Shown: in pieces, positions 45,962-54,546 of the stretch
Numbering within the stretch: position 1 is the first letter of the stretch
Layout of the letters: each line of letters opens with the position of its first letter
Source of the DNA: Yoonia litorea
GTDB taxonomy: Bacteria; Pseudomonadota; Alphaproteobacteria; Rhodobacterales; Rhodobacteraceae
DNA length: 64,000 nucleotides
Direction of reading: 5' to 3'
NCBI RefSeq assembly: GCF_900114675.1
Contig: NZ_FOZM01000003.1
Coordinates: forward strand, 248,001-312,000
The notes under the pieces: generated by a model
Seen by the model: the letters and a program-made list of their open reading frames with translations, nothing else
Database searches by the model: none
Told to the model about the DNA's origin: nothing
Position numbers and translations under genes: made by a program

Positions 45962-47016
45962 ACCGGTTTCCGCCGGAGTAGCCAGATAAAGAACACTCCG
46001 CCAATCAGCCCGGTGACAATCCCGATGGGGATGTCATCGGGTGCCATCACGGTCCGTGCAAAAATATCGGCCCAGACCAGAAAGATTGCTCCGACAAGGA
46101 AGGAGACCGGCAAGACGCGCGCGTAATCTCCGCCGACGATCAGTCGCACGATGTGCGGGATCATCAGGCCGACAAAGCCGATGATGCCGGAAAAGGCGAC
46201 CATCACACCTGTGATCAACGCGCCCACCGCAAAGACCGTCAAGCGAAAGCGGCCAACGGCAATACCCAAGGTGGCTGCGGTTTCATCTCCGATTGTCATG
46301 GCGTTGAGATTGCGCGTGTTCACGGCAAAATAGGCCCCACAGACGATCAGGATGATCAAAGGATAGGCAAGGTGGCTCCACTGAGCGAGGCCAAGGCCGC
46401 CGAGCATCCAGAAAACGACGGTGTGCGCTGCTCTTGGGTCGCCAAGAAAGATCAGCACGTTGGCCGCCGACATCACAATGAACGAAACGGCGACGCCTGC
46501 CAGCACGAGCCGATCAGCGCTGGTGGCCCCTGCGAACTGCGATACGCCAAGCACGATCAACGTCGCGCCAAGCGCGCCAAGGAATGCAAAAAGCGGTACG
46601 GTCAGAAGGCCAAGGAACAATCCGGTATGCAACAGGGCCAAGATCGCACCGAACGCGCCACCAGATGAAATACCTAGCAGGTGCGGGTCGGCCAGCGGGT
46701 TACGTGTGACCGCTTGCAGGCTCGCGCCGACCACCGCCAAACCCGCGCCGACAAAGCAGGCAAGGATTGCACGAGGCAGGCGGATGTCCCAGACAATCGC
46801 CTCGCGCCCAGCGGACCAGTCTGGTGTCACCAGCCCCGGGATCATCTTGTTGGCGATGATGCCCCAGACTGTGTGCAGCGGCACCGATACGGCCCCCACA
46901 CTGACAGCGACTGAAACCGACACAAATAAAGCCGCCAGTGCTGCGCCGAGCGTGACACGCAGTTTAACTGCTTGCGTGGCGCGGGCAGTGATCTGGCGGT
47001 CGGCAGGTTCCATCAC
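45958..47016 (-). CDS. btuC: Cobalamin-type ABC importer permease
   Basis: FecCD/BtuC-family permease, 352 residues with about ten spans. Family marks: GLVTPDWSAGREAIVWDIRLPRAILACFVGAGLA, ASLQAVTRNPLADPHLLGISSGGAFG with the GISSGA-like ATPase-coupling loop, and IGFVGLMIPHIVRLIVGGDYA. These permeases carry B12, heme or siderophores; B12 is inferred because the operon starts with a cobalamin riboswitch. It overlaps btuF by four bases. Its stop shares CTAG with nrdJ. Confidence 0.9.
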   Translation of the reverse strand: MMEPADRQITARATQAVKLRVTLGAALAALFVSVSVAVSVGAVSVPLHTVWGIIANKMIPGLVTPDWSAGREAIVWDIRLPRAILACFVGAGLAVVGASLQAVTRNPLADPHLLGISSGGAFGAILALLHTGLFLGLLTVPLFAFLGALGATLIVLGVSQFAGATSADRLVLAGVAVSFIVMSAANVLIFLGDPRAAHTVVFWMLGGLGLAQWSHLAYPLIILIVCGAYFAVNTRNLNAMTIGDETAATLGIAVGRFRLTVFAVGALITGVMVAFSGIIGFVGLMIPHIVRLIVGGDYARVLPVSFLVGAIFLVWADIFARTVMAPDDIPIGIVTGLIGGVFFIWLLRRKPV

Positions 47017-47948
47017 TGGGCGCGGAATGCCGCCGCGAGCGTCTTGACGGCTGCGATGTTGCGCGGCCCCGGTGTTGCCTCGACATATTCAAGCACCACG
47101 AAACGGTCATTCTTCACCGCGTCGATCTCGGCAAAGGCTGGGTTGGAGCGCATGAAGTTGCGCTTTTCTTCTGCTGTCACCTCGCCGTAATTCACGATCA
47201 CAATGACCTGCGGGTCGCGCGCGACGACGGCCTCCCATCCCACGGTGCCCCAGCTTTTCTCGAAATCATTCATGATGTTGGTGCCACCTGCCGCCTCGAT
47301 CAGCGCATTTGGCATCGCATAAAGTCCCGCCGTGAAAGGGGCATCCTCGCCGCTGTCATAGACAAAAACCCGCGGGGCTGCGTCAAGAGCAGGCAGATCT
47401 GTCAGAAAACCGGCAAGCTCTTCCTGATAGCCGGCAATCAGCGCCTCTGCCCGTTCAGGTACGCCGAAAATGGCACCCAGATTGCGCAGGTCGTTATACA
47501 TGTCATCCATCGATGCCGCATCAGTCTCACTGATGTGGCTGCAACTCTCGGTCAGTTCGTAAACCTGAATGCCAAAGGGTGCGAGCGTCTCGGGCGTGAC
47601 TTCGCCACCAACCCGCATCCCGTAATTCCAGCCGGCAAAATAGAAATCGGCATCCGCGCCGATTAGGACCTCTTTGGAAGGGTATTGCTCGGATAGTTCC
47701 GGCAGTGCAGCCACGCCTGCGGTCATTTCAGCATCCAGCTTGTTCCAGCCCGAAATCCCGGTGTAGCCGACCATGTGGTCTGTCAGACCAAGGACCAGCA
47801 TCATCTCGGTCAGGTTCACGTCATTGGACACTGCGGCCTGCGGCGGTGCGTCAAAGGTCACTGTCCGGTTGCAGCTTTGCACGGATGTTTGCGCAGTGGC
47901 CGCACAGGCCAGCACGCCAAGGGCGAGGGTAGTCGTGATCAGTTTCAT
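47013..47948 (-). CDS. btuF: Cobalamin-type ABC importer substrate-binding protein
   Basis: Periplasmic class III binding protein, 311 residues, with a signal peptide (LITTTLALGVLACAATAQ, likely cut near residue 19). The core has the two-lobe periplasmic-binding pattern: NVNLTEMMLVLGL-type first lobe (here SNDVNLTEMMLVLGL), VYELTESCSHIS in the hinge, then DPQVIVIVNYGEVT and NRDRFVVLEY-like text (KNDRFVVLEY). The ligand is inferred as cobalamin or a cobinamide-like corrinoid from the riboswitch. It overlaps btuC (ATGA) and follows btuD by six bases. Confidence 0.88.
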   Translation of the reverse strand: MKLITTTLALGVLACAATAQTSVQSCNRTVTFDAPPQAAVSNDVNLTEMMLVLGLTDHMVGYTGISGWNKLDAEMTAGVAALPELSEQYPSKEVLIGADADFYFAGWNYGMRVGGEVTPETLAPFGIQVYELTESCSHISETDAASMDDMYNDLRNLGAIFGVPERAEALIAGYQEELAGFLTDLPALDAAPRVFVYDSGEDAPFTAGLYAMPNALIEAAGGTNIMNDFEKSWGTVGWEAVVARDPQVIVIVNYGEVTAEEKRNFMRSNPAFAEIDAVKNDRFVVLEYVEATPGPRNIAAVKTLAAAFRAQ

Positions 47949-47954
47949 GTGTGT

Positions 47955-48740
47955 TCAGATCGTAGGCAGATGGAAAGAAAGATGGTGGGCGTCACTTGGC
48001 GCAAGGCGCTCGCGGCGAGCATCGACGCGGAAGGTATTTGAAACCAGCGCCTCTGTCAGAAGGTCATCCGGGGCCCCGAAGCCGCGCGGATGCCCGTCTT
48101 CCAGCATCAGGATTTCGTCGCAGATATTCGCAGCCATATTCAGATCATGGAGAGAGACGACAATCGTCAGATCAAGTTGCTTGATCAGTGCCAGCACCTC
48201 AAGCTGATGGCGGATATCAAGGTGATTTGTGGGTTCATCCAGAACCAGCACTTTGGGCTGTTGTGTGAGCGCGCGGGCCACCATCACCCGTTGCCGCTCA
48301 CCACCTGAAAGCGTGCCAAAGTCGCGGTGCGCAAGATGCGTGAGGTCAAGCAGGTCAAGCATCTGGTCAACGATCAGCCGGTCATTGGGTCCGGGCTTGG
48401 CAAGCCCCGTCAAATGCGGTGAACGGCCCAAGGCCACGATTTCGCGCACGGACAAACCGAATGCCGCAGCCTGTTCCTGCAGAACGGCTGCAACGTTTTG
48501 CGCAGCAAGGCGCGCGGGCATCGTCCAGAGATTTGCGCCGTCGATTTCGATGGTTCCGCTGCTGGGCGCCTGAAAACGATAGAGAAGGCGAAGAAGCGTC
48601 GATTTACCTGCGCCGTTGGGGCCAACGACACCAAGGACGCGGCCGGTCGCAACGGTAAAGGACGTCGGATGCAGGATCAGCGGTGCTTTCTTGCGGGGGC
48701 GCCATGTCACGCCGTTCACGCAGAGTGCTGCACCGCTCAT
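47955..48740 (-). CDS. btuD: Cobalamin-type ABC importer ATPase
   Basis: ATPase of the BtuD/FecE family, 261 residues. Walker A GPNGAGKST at 40-48, Q-loop AVLQEQAAAFG, signature LSGGERQRVMVARAL, Walker B VLVLDEPTNHLD, switch His in VVSLHDLNM. ATG 48740 overlaps the DUF1636 stop (ATGA), which excludes the longer frame to 48842. The order DUF1636-btuD-btuF-btuC makes one riboswitch-controlled operon. Confidence 0.92.
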   Translation of the reverse strand: MSGAALCVNGVTWRPRKKAPLILHPTSFTVATGRVLGVVGPNGAGKSTLLRLLYRFQAPSSGTIEIDGANLWTMPARLAAQNVAAVLQEQAAAFGLSVREIVALGRSPHLTGLAKPGPNDRLIVDQMLDLLDLTHLAHRDFGTLSGGERQRVMVARALTQQPKVLVLDEPTNHLDIRHQLEVLALIKQLDLTIVVSLHDLNMAANICDEILMLEDGHPRGFGAPDDLLTEALVSNTFRVDARRERLAPSDAHHLSFHLPTI

Positions 48741-49144
48741 GATGCCAACGCCTTGCTGTCTTCGATGGCGATCATGGCGGCTGGCACACGGGCGAGTGTG
48801 GTTTTGCGTAGCTTGCCAGGGCGATCGACAGAGGAACACCAACCATCGTGCAGCACGGCATACTGGCGGGCGAATGCGACCAGATCGTCGATGTCGTCAT
48901 CCGGGGTGATATCGCCGAAAAGATAGGTGGCCTTCTGCGTGCCGTGATAGGCGACAGTGCATGGGCGGTCGCATCCGGCCATGCAGGCCACGCCTGAAAT
49001 CGCGAAATCCTCGGCAATTGTGTCACCGGCTGCTGCAATCGCCTTGCGCAGTTTTTCGATCAATTCGTATCCGGGGCGGCAGTCGCTGCCTTTATGCCTA
49101 CAAGAAGTGCAGACCGTGATACGGTGCTTTGTTGTCCGGTCCAT
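48737..49144 (-). CDS. DUF1636 metal-binding-like protein
   Basis: A 135-residue protein with thioredoxin-like ferredoxin features: Cys 12, 15 and 22 (VCTSCRHKGSDC) and a second set GVACMAGCDRPC at about 51-62. DUF1636 proteins often sit beside cobalamin or cobalt genes and could bind a [2Fe-2S] cluster or metal. It is the first gene after the riboswitch, with GGAGG seven bases before ATG 49144. Function unknown, but the setting points to corrinoid handling. Confidence 0.85.
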   Translation of the reverse strand: MDRTTKHRITVCTSCRHKGSDCRPGYELIEKLRKAIAAAGDTIAEDFAISGVACMAGCDRPCTVAYHGTQKATYLFGDITPDDDIDDLVAFARQYAVLHDGWCSSVDRPGKLRKTTLARVPAAMIAIEDSKALAS

Positions 49145-49257
49145 GTCGCCCTCCGCGATATTGCGGGGGCAGATTGAGCATGTGTTCAGTGGCGCAAGCC
49201 GTCTTCACCATCATGGTCTCCATTCCAGGCACCCCGCCCGGTGTGAGTTAACGTCCT

Positions 49258-49447
49258 GATGGCAGGTCTCCTGACTTGCGGGTCACAGCTTTCCCGATCC
49301 TTCCCGAACCCTTTGGTCCAGTGGTGATCTTCGGGGTCGCTCGCCGCTCACAGTTGCGGGGGCAGTCACGGTTTTGGCGCCCTTGAGGCTGTTCCTCACC
49401 GTATTCCCTTTTCATCCCGTACGCTTTTTCGCCGCACGAGAACCATC
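49258..49447 (-). ncRNA. Cobalamin riboswitch
   Basis: The minus strand carries all main parts of the B12 aptamer. The 5' P1 arm GATGG (49447-49443) pairs with CCATC (49262-49258). The core has CTGCCCCCGCAACTGTGAGCGG, split by its usual bases, then CGAAGATCACCACTGG. The B12 box is AGTCAGGAGACCTGCC, ending at 49261. It lies 114 bases before the DUF1636 start, so B12 should reduce expression of the importer operon. The expression platform is not clearly a terminator; ribosome-site control is likely. Confidence 0.95.
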
Positions 49448-49454
49448 GCTGAAC

Positions 49455-49483
49455 AGCATTCGGGATTCTGCGCAAGCGGTCAA
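49455..49483 (-). promoter_or_regulatory. Promoter of the riboswitch operon
   Basis: TTGACC (49483-49478) and AATGCT (49460-49455) are 17 bases apart on the minus strand. The implied start, near 49448, coincides with the first base of the riboswitch P1 stem. The -35 is good and the -10 weak. Confidence 0.5.
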
Positions 49484-49519
49484 GGGCACAGAGCGACGCA
49501 AGCCTGCAAAACGCGACGT

Positions 49520-51115
49520 TCAGTGATCCTCAAGGATCATATCAGACGCTTTCTCGCCAATCATGATGGCCGGTGCATTGGTATTCCCTGAAACGATCTC
49601 TGGCATGATGGAGCAATCGGCCACACGCAAACCGGTGATGCCATGAACTCTCAGGCGGGCGTCAACCACAGCATCCTTGCCGTTGCCCATCCTGCAAGTG
49701 CCTGTGGGGTGATAGATCGACGCGGTGTTATTGCGCACCCAATCGAGCGTGCCTTCGTCGTCGTCCATACCAAGTGACGGATCGGGGCGGTATTCCTCGC
49801 TGATCTTGCTGGTCAGCGGTGCATGTCTTGCGATGCGCCTCGCGATCTTGACGCCCTCGACAATCGTGCGGCAGTCCGTTTCTGTGGATAGGTAATTGGG
49901 AATAATCTTCGGGTAGGTTTTCGGGTCTCTGCCCGCCAGCCGGATCTCGCCCCGGCTTTCGGGCCGCAACTGGCAGACTGACATCGTGAAAGCCGAAAAC
50001 TTGTCGGCACCTTTGCCGGGGTTTTCCGCAGAAAGCGGCTGGACGTGGAACTGGATGTCGGGTGTCGCGACATCTTCGCGCGTCTTGAGAAAGCCTGTCG
50101 CAAGACTTGCGGCCATCGTCATCGGGCCAGAGCGAAACATCAGATACTTCAACCCGATCCGTGCCTGACCCCGAAGTGTGCTGACTTCATCATTCAGGGT
50201 TGGTTCGTTGCATTTGTATACAAGGCGGGCTTGTAGATGATCTTGCAGGTTTTTGCCGACGCCCTGCAGATCATGCGCCACGTCGATACCATTCTTGATG
50301 AGCTGTGCCGCTTCGCCGATGCCTGACAGCATCAGGAGTTGGGGCGAGTTGATCGACCCGCCTGAGAGGATGATCTCTTTACGCGCCTTTACGGTTTGGC
50401 GTTTTCCGCTCCGGTCCGTGAAGGTGACAGCCGTCGCGCGTTTTCCATCAAGCACGATCTTCTCGGCCAGTGCGTGCGTAATGACTTGTAGGTTTTCGCG
50501 CGATTTGACCGGATGAAGATAGGCGACAGCGGCGCTGCACCTTCTGCCGTTCTTTGCGGTCAGTTGGAAGAAGCCGACGCCTTCCTGCTCGGCGGCATTG
50601 TAGTCCGGGTTAAAGGGATAACCCGCAGCCTGCGCTGCGGCGACCCAGGCATCGGTAATCGGGCGCTGGATGCGCATGTTGGACACCGAGAGTGGCCCCT
50701 GATCGCCATGGTATGCATCAGCGCCGCGCTCGTTCCTTTCGGCACGCTTGAAGAGTGGCAGCACATCGTCCCAGCCCCAACCGGTGTTCCCCATTTGCCG
50801 CCAACGGTCGTAATCCTGCGGTTGCCCACGCACGTAAAGCAAGCCATTCAGCGATGATGACCCGCCCAGAACCTTACCGCGCGGCCATTCAATGGACCGC
50901 CCGTTCAGCCCTGGATCGGGTTCGGTTTTATAGCACCAGTCGACAGATGGATTGTGGATCGTCTTGAAATATCCGACCGGAATGTGGATCCAAGGGTTCA
51001 GATCGCGGCCACCGGCCTCCAGCAGTATGACCTTGTTTCTGGGATTGGCGCTGAGACGGTTGGCCAATACACAGCCCGCCGATCCCGCGCCTACAACGAT
51101 AAAATCAGCTTCCAC
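49520..51115 (-). CDS. GMC-family FAD oxidoreductase (choline-dehydrogenase-like)
   Basis: A 531-residue glucose-methanol-choline family flavoenzyme. FAD motif FIVVGAGSAGCVLANRLS at about 5-22; GMC signature 1 in GKVLGGSSSLNGLLYVRG; signature 2 GGSINSPQLLMLSGIG; catalytic region HPTGTCRMG and a C-terminal GNTNAPAIMIGEKASD. The substrate is an alcohol of unknown identity; choline is only one option. GTG 51115 is taken as the start because GGGAG lies before it and homology begins at EADFIVVG; the frame to 51187 is not conserved. It is divergent from the IclR regulator, a likely controller. Confidence 0.9.
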   Translation of the reverse strand: MEADFIVVGAGSAGCVLANRLSANPRNKVILLEAGGRDLNPWIHIPVGYFKTIHNPSVDWCYKTEPDPGLNGRSIEWPRGKVLGGSSSLNGLLYVRGQPQDYDRWRQMGNTGWGWDDVLPLFKRAERNERGADAYHGDQGPLSVSNMRIQRPITDAWVAAAQAAGYPFNPDYNAAEQEGVGFFQLTAKNGRRCSAAVAYLHPVKSRENLQVITHALAEKIVLDGKRATAVTFTDRSGKRQTVKARKEIILSGGSINSPQLLMLSGIGEAAQLIKNGIDVAHDLQGVGKNLQDHLQARLVYKCNEPTLNDEVSTLRGQARIGLKYLMFRSGPMTMAASLATGFLKTREDVATPDIQFHVQPLSAENPGKGADKFSAFTMSVCQLRPESRGEIRLAGRDPKTYPKIIPNYLSTETDCRTIVEGVKIARRIARHAPLTSKISEEYRPDPSLGMDDDEGTLDWVRNNTASIYHPTGTCRMGNGKDAVVDARLRVHGITGLRVADCSIMPEIVSGNTNAPAIMIGEKASDMILEDH

Positions 51116-51418
51116 GATCGCCGTCTCCCATGATGTGAGCAGACTGCAAGTGCAGGCTAAAGTCCATACAGCGGTTTTGTGCGACACAGGCTATGATCTA
51201 TGGCGTTTAGGCGTGCGCAAAACGGCAGGCGCATTTCTGTCGCAATGCCCAGAGGCGCACCGCTGACTGAAATTTGAGTGTAACGTGATCATTGTTCCAT
51301 CGGGTCGTCGGCTGCGCTACATCTTAGGCAGCCCGACCGTGGCATCTGCGGTCTGAGTTTTGTGACAATGGATTTGGCAGCGGCTTTCGCAACGGTGCCT
51401 GCAAGACAATGGACGGCA
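51116..51418. other. Intergenic region between GMC oxidoreductase and IclR regulator
   Basis: About 300 bases between two divergent starts. It must hold both promoters, but I see no convincing -35/-10 pair, inverted repeat of operator quality or small gene. The IclR frame is open upstream to GTG 51362. Confidence 0.4.
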
Positions 51419-52195
51419 ATGGCAGACGACGACAACGCGGGCTCCGGCCAAATTCCGACGAACCTTCGGCTGTTGCTGTTGCTTGAGGAGGTCGCGAAAG
51501 CCGGCGTGCCGGTAACCCCAGCCGTGGTGAACGAAGTCTTGGGGCTGCCCAAGCCCACAATTCACAGGCTCTTTGCCACGGCAGAGGCCGAAGGGTTCCT
51601 GCAACGCGATCTCGATGGGCGGTCATACAGTCCCGGACGGCGGATGCGCCTTCTGGCGAACAATACCCTGTCTTCAGAACGCATCCGCACTGTCCGTGTC
51701 GCGATTATCCGCAAACTGGCCACCCATGTAGGGGAGACCTGCAATTTGGCGATCCCCGAGCGTGAGGGGATGTTCTATCTGGACCGCGTTGAAACGCATT
51801 GGCCGCTGCGCATTCAGCTGCCTGTGGGCACGCAAGTGCCGTTCCACTGTACGGCAAGTGGCAAGATGTATCTGTCGTCCTTGCGGACCGACTACCTCAG
51901 TCGTTTTTTGCAAAACTATGAGCTGACAAAATTGACCGAGCGCACCATCACCGATCCAACCGCGCTGAAAGACGAAGTCGCACAGGTGCGCGAGCGCGGC
52001 TTTGCGACCGACGATCAGGAATTTATGCCCGGCATGACCGCAATCGCGGTACCCGTCCTTGATCCGCGTGGGCGGCTTCTTTCGACACTTTCCATTCACG
52101 CCCCCGAGCAACGCCGCGATATCGTCGATCTGATCGCCTTCCTCGACCCGCTGCGCTCGGCTGCTGATGAACTGGCAGACGTCGTAGGGCGATGA
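51419..52195 (+). CDS. IclR-family transcriptional regulator
   Basis: A 258-residue regulator. The N-terminal winged helix (about 14-75) has VVNEVLGLPKPTIHRLFATAEAEGFL, followed by the effector-binding domain with FYLDRVETHWPLRIQLPVGTQVPFHCTASGKMYLS and ERGFATDDQEFMPGMTAIAVPV, typical of IclR. ATG 51419 is preferred for length and GGACGG upstream; GTG 51362 would add 19 residues. Its position suggests control of the divergent GMC gene. Confidence 0.9.
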   Translation: MADDDNAGSGQIPTNLRLLLLLEEVAKAGVPVTPAVVNEVLGLPKPTIHRLFATAEAEGFLQRDLDGRSYSPGRRMRLLANNTLSSERIRTVRVAIIRKLATHVGETCNLAIPEREGMFYLDRVETHWPLRIQLPVGTQVPFHCTASGKMYLSSLRTDYLSRFLQNYELTKLTERTITDPTALKDEVAQVRERGFATDDQEFMPGMTAIAVPVLDPRGRLLSTLSIHAPEQRRDIVDLIAFLDPLRSAADELADVVGR

Positions 52196-52436
52196 AATAT
52201 TAAGCAGGCGGACCACCTGCGTCCATTGGGCGCAACCAGAAGAGTCTTAGCGCTAACCCACTGAAAAATATGTAATTTTGATCGATATGCCCATAAGATA
52301 TTGAAATAAATGGACAAATCTGAATTCAAATCCGTTTGGTTTCCGCCGCGTCACCGCTGCGGCACCGACATCTATCGCGCTAGCCAAAGAAATTCTTGCG
52401 CGTCATACTCAGTCAAAGAGCCAAGGGAGGGGTCAC

Positions 52437-53156
52437 GTGTCGCTATCTGTGCCAAAGATCCGGTCCTGCGAGGACTGTCCAATTCGCTACAATGCGGTGT
52501 GCTCCAAATGCGATCCGGAAGAGCTGCAAGACCTTGAAGAGATCAAGTATTACCGCTCTTACGCGGCGGGCCAGACGGTGTTCTTCGGTGGCGACCCGCT
52601 CGAATTTGTCGGCTCCATCGTCTCCGGTGTCAGCAGTCTGACGCGCACCTTGCCCGACGGGCGGATCCAGATGGTGGGTCTGCTTTTGCCCGGCGATTTC
52701 ATGGGACGGCCAAATCGCGACACGATTGACTGTGACGTCGTGGCCGAAACGGATGTGATGCTGTGCTGCTTCCGGCGCAAACCATTTGAGCGGATCATTG
52801 ATGAGACACCCCACGTCGGTCAGCGTTTGCTTGAGATGACCTTGGACGAACTGGATGCGGCCCGCGAATGGATGCTTGTCTTGGGGCGCAAGACCGCCCG
52901 TGAAAAGATTGCATCGCTTCTGCATATGATCGCCACGCGTATGGCATCTCTCAAGCCGGGTGAAACTGCGGAAGCCACGTTTACTTTGCCAATCACCCGC
53001 GAAACCATGGCCAACTATCTGGGGCTCACAATCGAGACCGTTAGCCGTCAGATGTCGGCGCTCAAGAAAGACGGGTTGATTGCGTTCGACGAGCGACGGG
53101 ACATTCGTGTGCCTGATCTTGCTGCACTGAAAGCCGAAACAGGCGAAATCGCCTAG
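52437..53156 (+). CDS. fnrL: Oxygen-sensing FNR-type regulator FnrL
   Basis: Crp/Fnr-family activator that senses oxygen with a [4Fe-4S] cluster; 239 residues. N-terminal Cys 11, 14 and 22 (CEDC, then VC; Cys25 is extra) plus Cys110, which aligns with E. coli FNR Cys122, are the likely ligands. The recognition helix has E200-x-x-S203-R204 (ETVSRQ), the FNR specificity motif for TTGAT-N4-ATCAA. GTG 52437 is preceded by GGGAGGGG. Target boxes stand upstream of ccoN, the universal stress gene and probably acs. Upstream, 52196-52436 is AT-rich with only a weak half-site. Confidence 0.95.
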   Translation: MSLSVPKIRSCEDCPIRYNAVCSKCDPEELQDLEEIKYYRSYAAGQTVFFGGDPLEFVGSIVSGVSSLTRTLPDGRIQMVGLLLPGDFMGRPNRDTIDCDVVAETDVMLCCFRRKPFERIIDETPHVGQRLLEMTLDELDAAREWMLVLGRKTAREKIASLLHMIATRMASLKPGETAEATFTLPITRETMANYLGLTIETVSRQMSALKKDGLIAFDERRDIRVPDLAALKAETGEIA

Positions 53157-54499
53157 CGGCCCGCTCTGGCAAAGAAACGCAGCGTGACCGCAATCGCGGC
53201 TAAAGCCAGCCCGACGCCATAGCCGATCCACACGCCGTTGGGGCCCCAACCCAAGGTGAACCCTAACAGGTAGCCGACCGGCAGGGCCACGACCCAGTAG
53301 CAGACCATCGTAATGGCCACCGGGACGACGTTGTCAGTCATCCCGCGTGCTGCACCCAGCATCGTCCCTTGCACGCCGTCGGCGACCTGCATTGCCGCAA
53401 TCACGATGAACATGCCTGTGGCGAGCGTGACTACTGCAGGATCGTCAGACAAAAGCGCTGCAAGGCGTCCACCGCCCCACAAAAGACCCAGCATCACCAG
53501 GGTCATCCACGCGATAATCACAGCCAGTGCTGCGTACCCGATGGTTTTGAGGCGCTTTCGCTGGTCGGCGCCAATGGCCTGACCGATACGGATCGAGACG
53601 GCGATGGAAACGCCCAATGGGACCATATAAAGCACCCCGCCGACCGCGTTGACGATCTGGTTTGCGGCAAGGGCTGCAGCGCTGAACCAGCCCATCATCA
53701 AACCGGCAAAGGAATACGCCCCGCCCTCACCGATATAGCCTGTGGCAATCGTTGCACCCTCTCTCAACTGCGTTCTGACCTCGGCACGCGTGGGGTGGCC
53801 GGGCGCGCGCGCATCTTTGGTGAGCACCGACCTTTGCCAGATGATCCACGCGATAACCAGCGCCGCAGTTTGGGAAAACAGGCTCGCCAATCCAGCTCCG
53901 AGAAGGCCAAAGCCCTCCCAGTTGCCGATGCCGTGGATCAGAACCCAATTGGCCGGAATATTCAGTGCGACAGCCGTAAAAGCAAGGATGACCCCGACCC
54001 AAGGCGCGTCAATCGCATCGAATAGCCCCTTTAATGCATAAAAAACGGTGAACGGGATCAGCAAAAGACTCATCGCGGTCCAGTATCCGCTGATCAGGGC
54101 GACGACCTCTGGCGGTTGTCCCAAAAATGGCAGTGCAGGGCGCAACGCCAGCATCAGCAAGGCACCAATCCCGCCTGTGACCGCCGCGATCCACAGACCT
54201 GTGCGCGTGGCCACCGACAGGTCGGTGGCATCGTTCTTGCCGCGCGCCTCTGCCATGCGCACGCCGATGGCTGAGACAAACCCGTAAAGCCCTGAATAGA
54301 AGATGATCAGCACAAATGTCGTGATTGAGGCCGCCGCGAGTGAAAGCGTGCCCAAGGGCGCGATCATCACCGTATCCACAACCCCGATCAGGGTTGCGGC
54401 GGCAAGGGAAATCACAATCGGAAAACCTAGACGCGCGAGGGCGCGCATCTCTGCCGGAACCGACTGTGTTTCACCAATGCTGTGATCGTCAACTTGCAT
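53153..54499 (-). CDS. MATE-family multidrug/toxin efflux protein
   Basis: A 448-residue membrane protein with 12 expected spans in two homologous halves (LARLGFPIVISLAAATLIGV near the start; GAYSFAGLMMGWFSAAALAA and VSIRIGQAIGAD in the second half). MATE proteins export cationic or organic compounds with Na+ or H+ exchange. A hairpin covers the bases just before ATG 54499. It follows the universal stress gene on the same strand and converges on fnrL with a shared CTAG. Confidence 0.92.
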   Translation of the reverse strand: MQVDDHSIGETQSVPAEMRALARLGFPIVISLAAATLIGVVDTVMIAPLGTLSLAAASITTFVLIIFYSGLYGFVSAIGVRMAEARGKNDATDLSVATRTGLWIAAVTGGIGALLMLALRPALPFLGQPPEVVALISGYWTAMSLLLIPFTVFYALKGLFDAIDAPWVGVILAFTAVALNIPANWVLIHGIGNWEGFGLLGAGLASLFSQTAALVIAWIIWQRSVLTKDARAPGHPTRAEVRTQLREGATIATGYIGEGGAYSFAGLMMGWFSAAALAANQIVNAVGGVLYMVPLGVSIAVSIRIGQAIGADQRKRLKTIGYAALAVIIAWMTLVMLGLLWGGGRLAALLSDDPAVVTLATGMFIVIAAMQVADGVQGTMLGAARGMTDNVVPVAITMVCYWVVALPVGYLLGFTLGWGPNGVWIGYGVGLALAAIAVTLRFFARAGR

Positions 54500-54520
54500 A
54501 CGCAGGCCTTAAAGACCTGC
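54500..54520 (-). promoter_or_regulatory. Hairpin covering the MATE ribosome-binding region
   Basis: CGCAGGTCTTTAAGGCCTGCG forms a stem (six pairs, a mismatch, three pairs) whose 3' arm ends one base before the MATE start codon. The likely Shine-Dalgarno AAGG lies inside it, so the fold could limit translation. Confidence 0.4.
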
Positions 54521-54546
54521 GCAGAACTGTCAATCTGTCTGCTGAC

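Noticed and set aside
52278..52291. Possible FNR box upstream of fnrL (TTGATCGATATGCC)
   Set aside because: Only the left half matches; the right half has two of five bases, so autoregulation is not supported.
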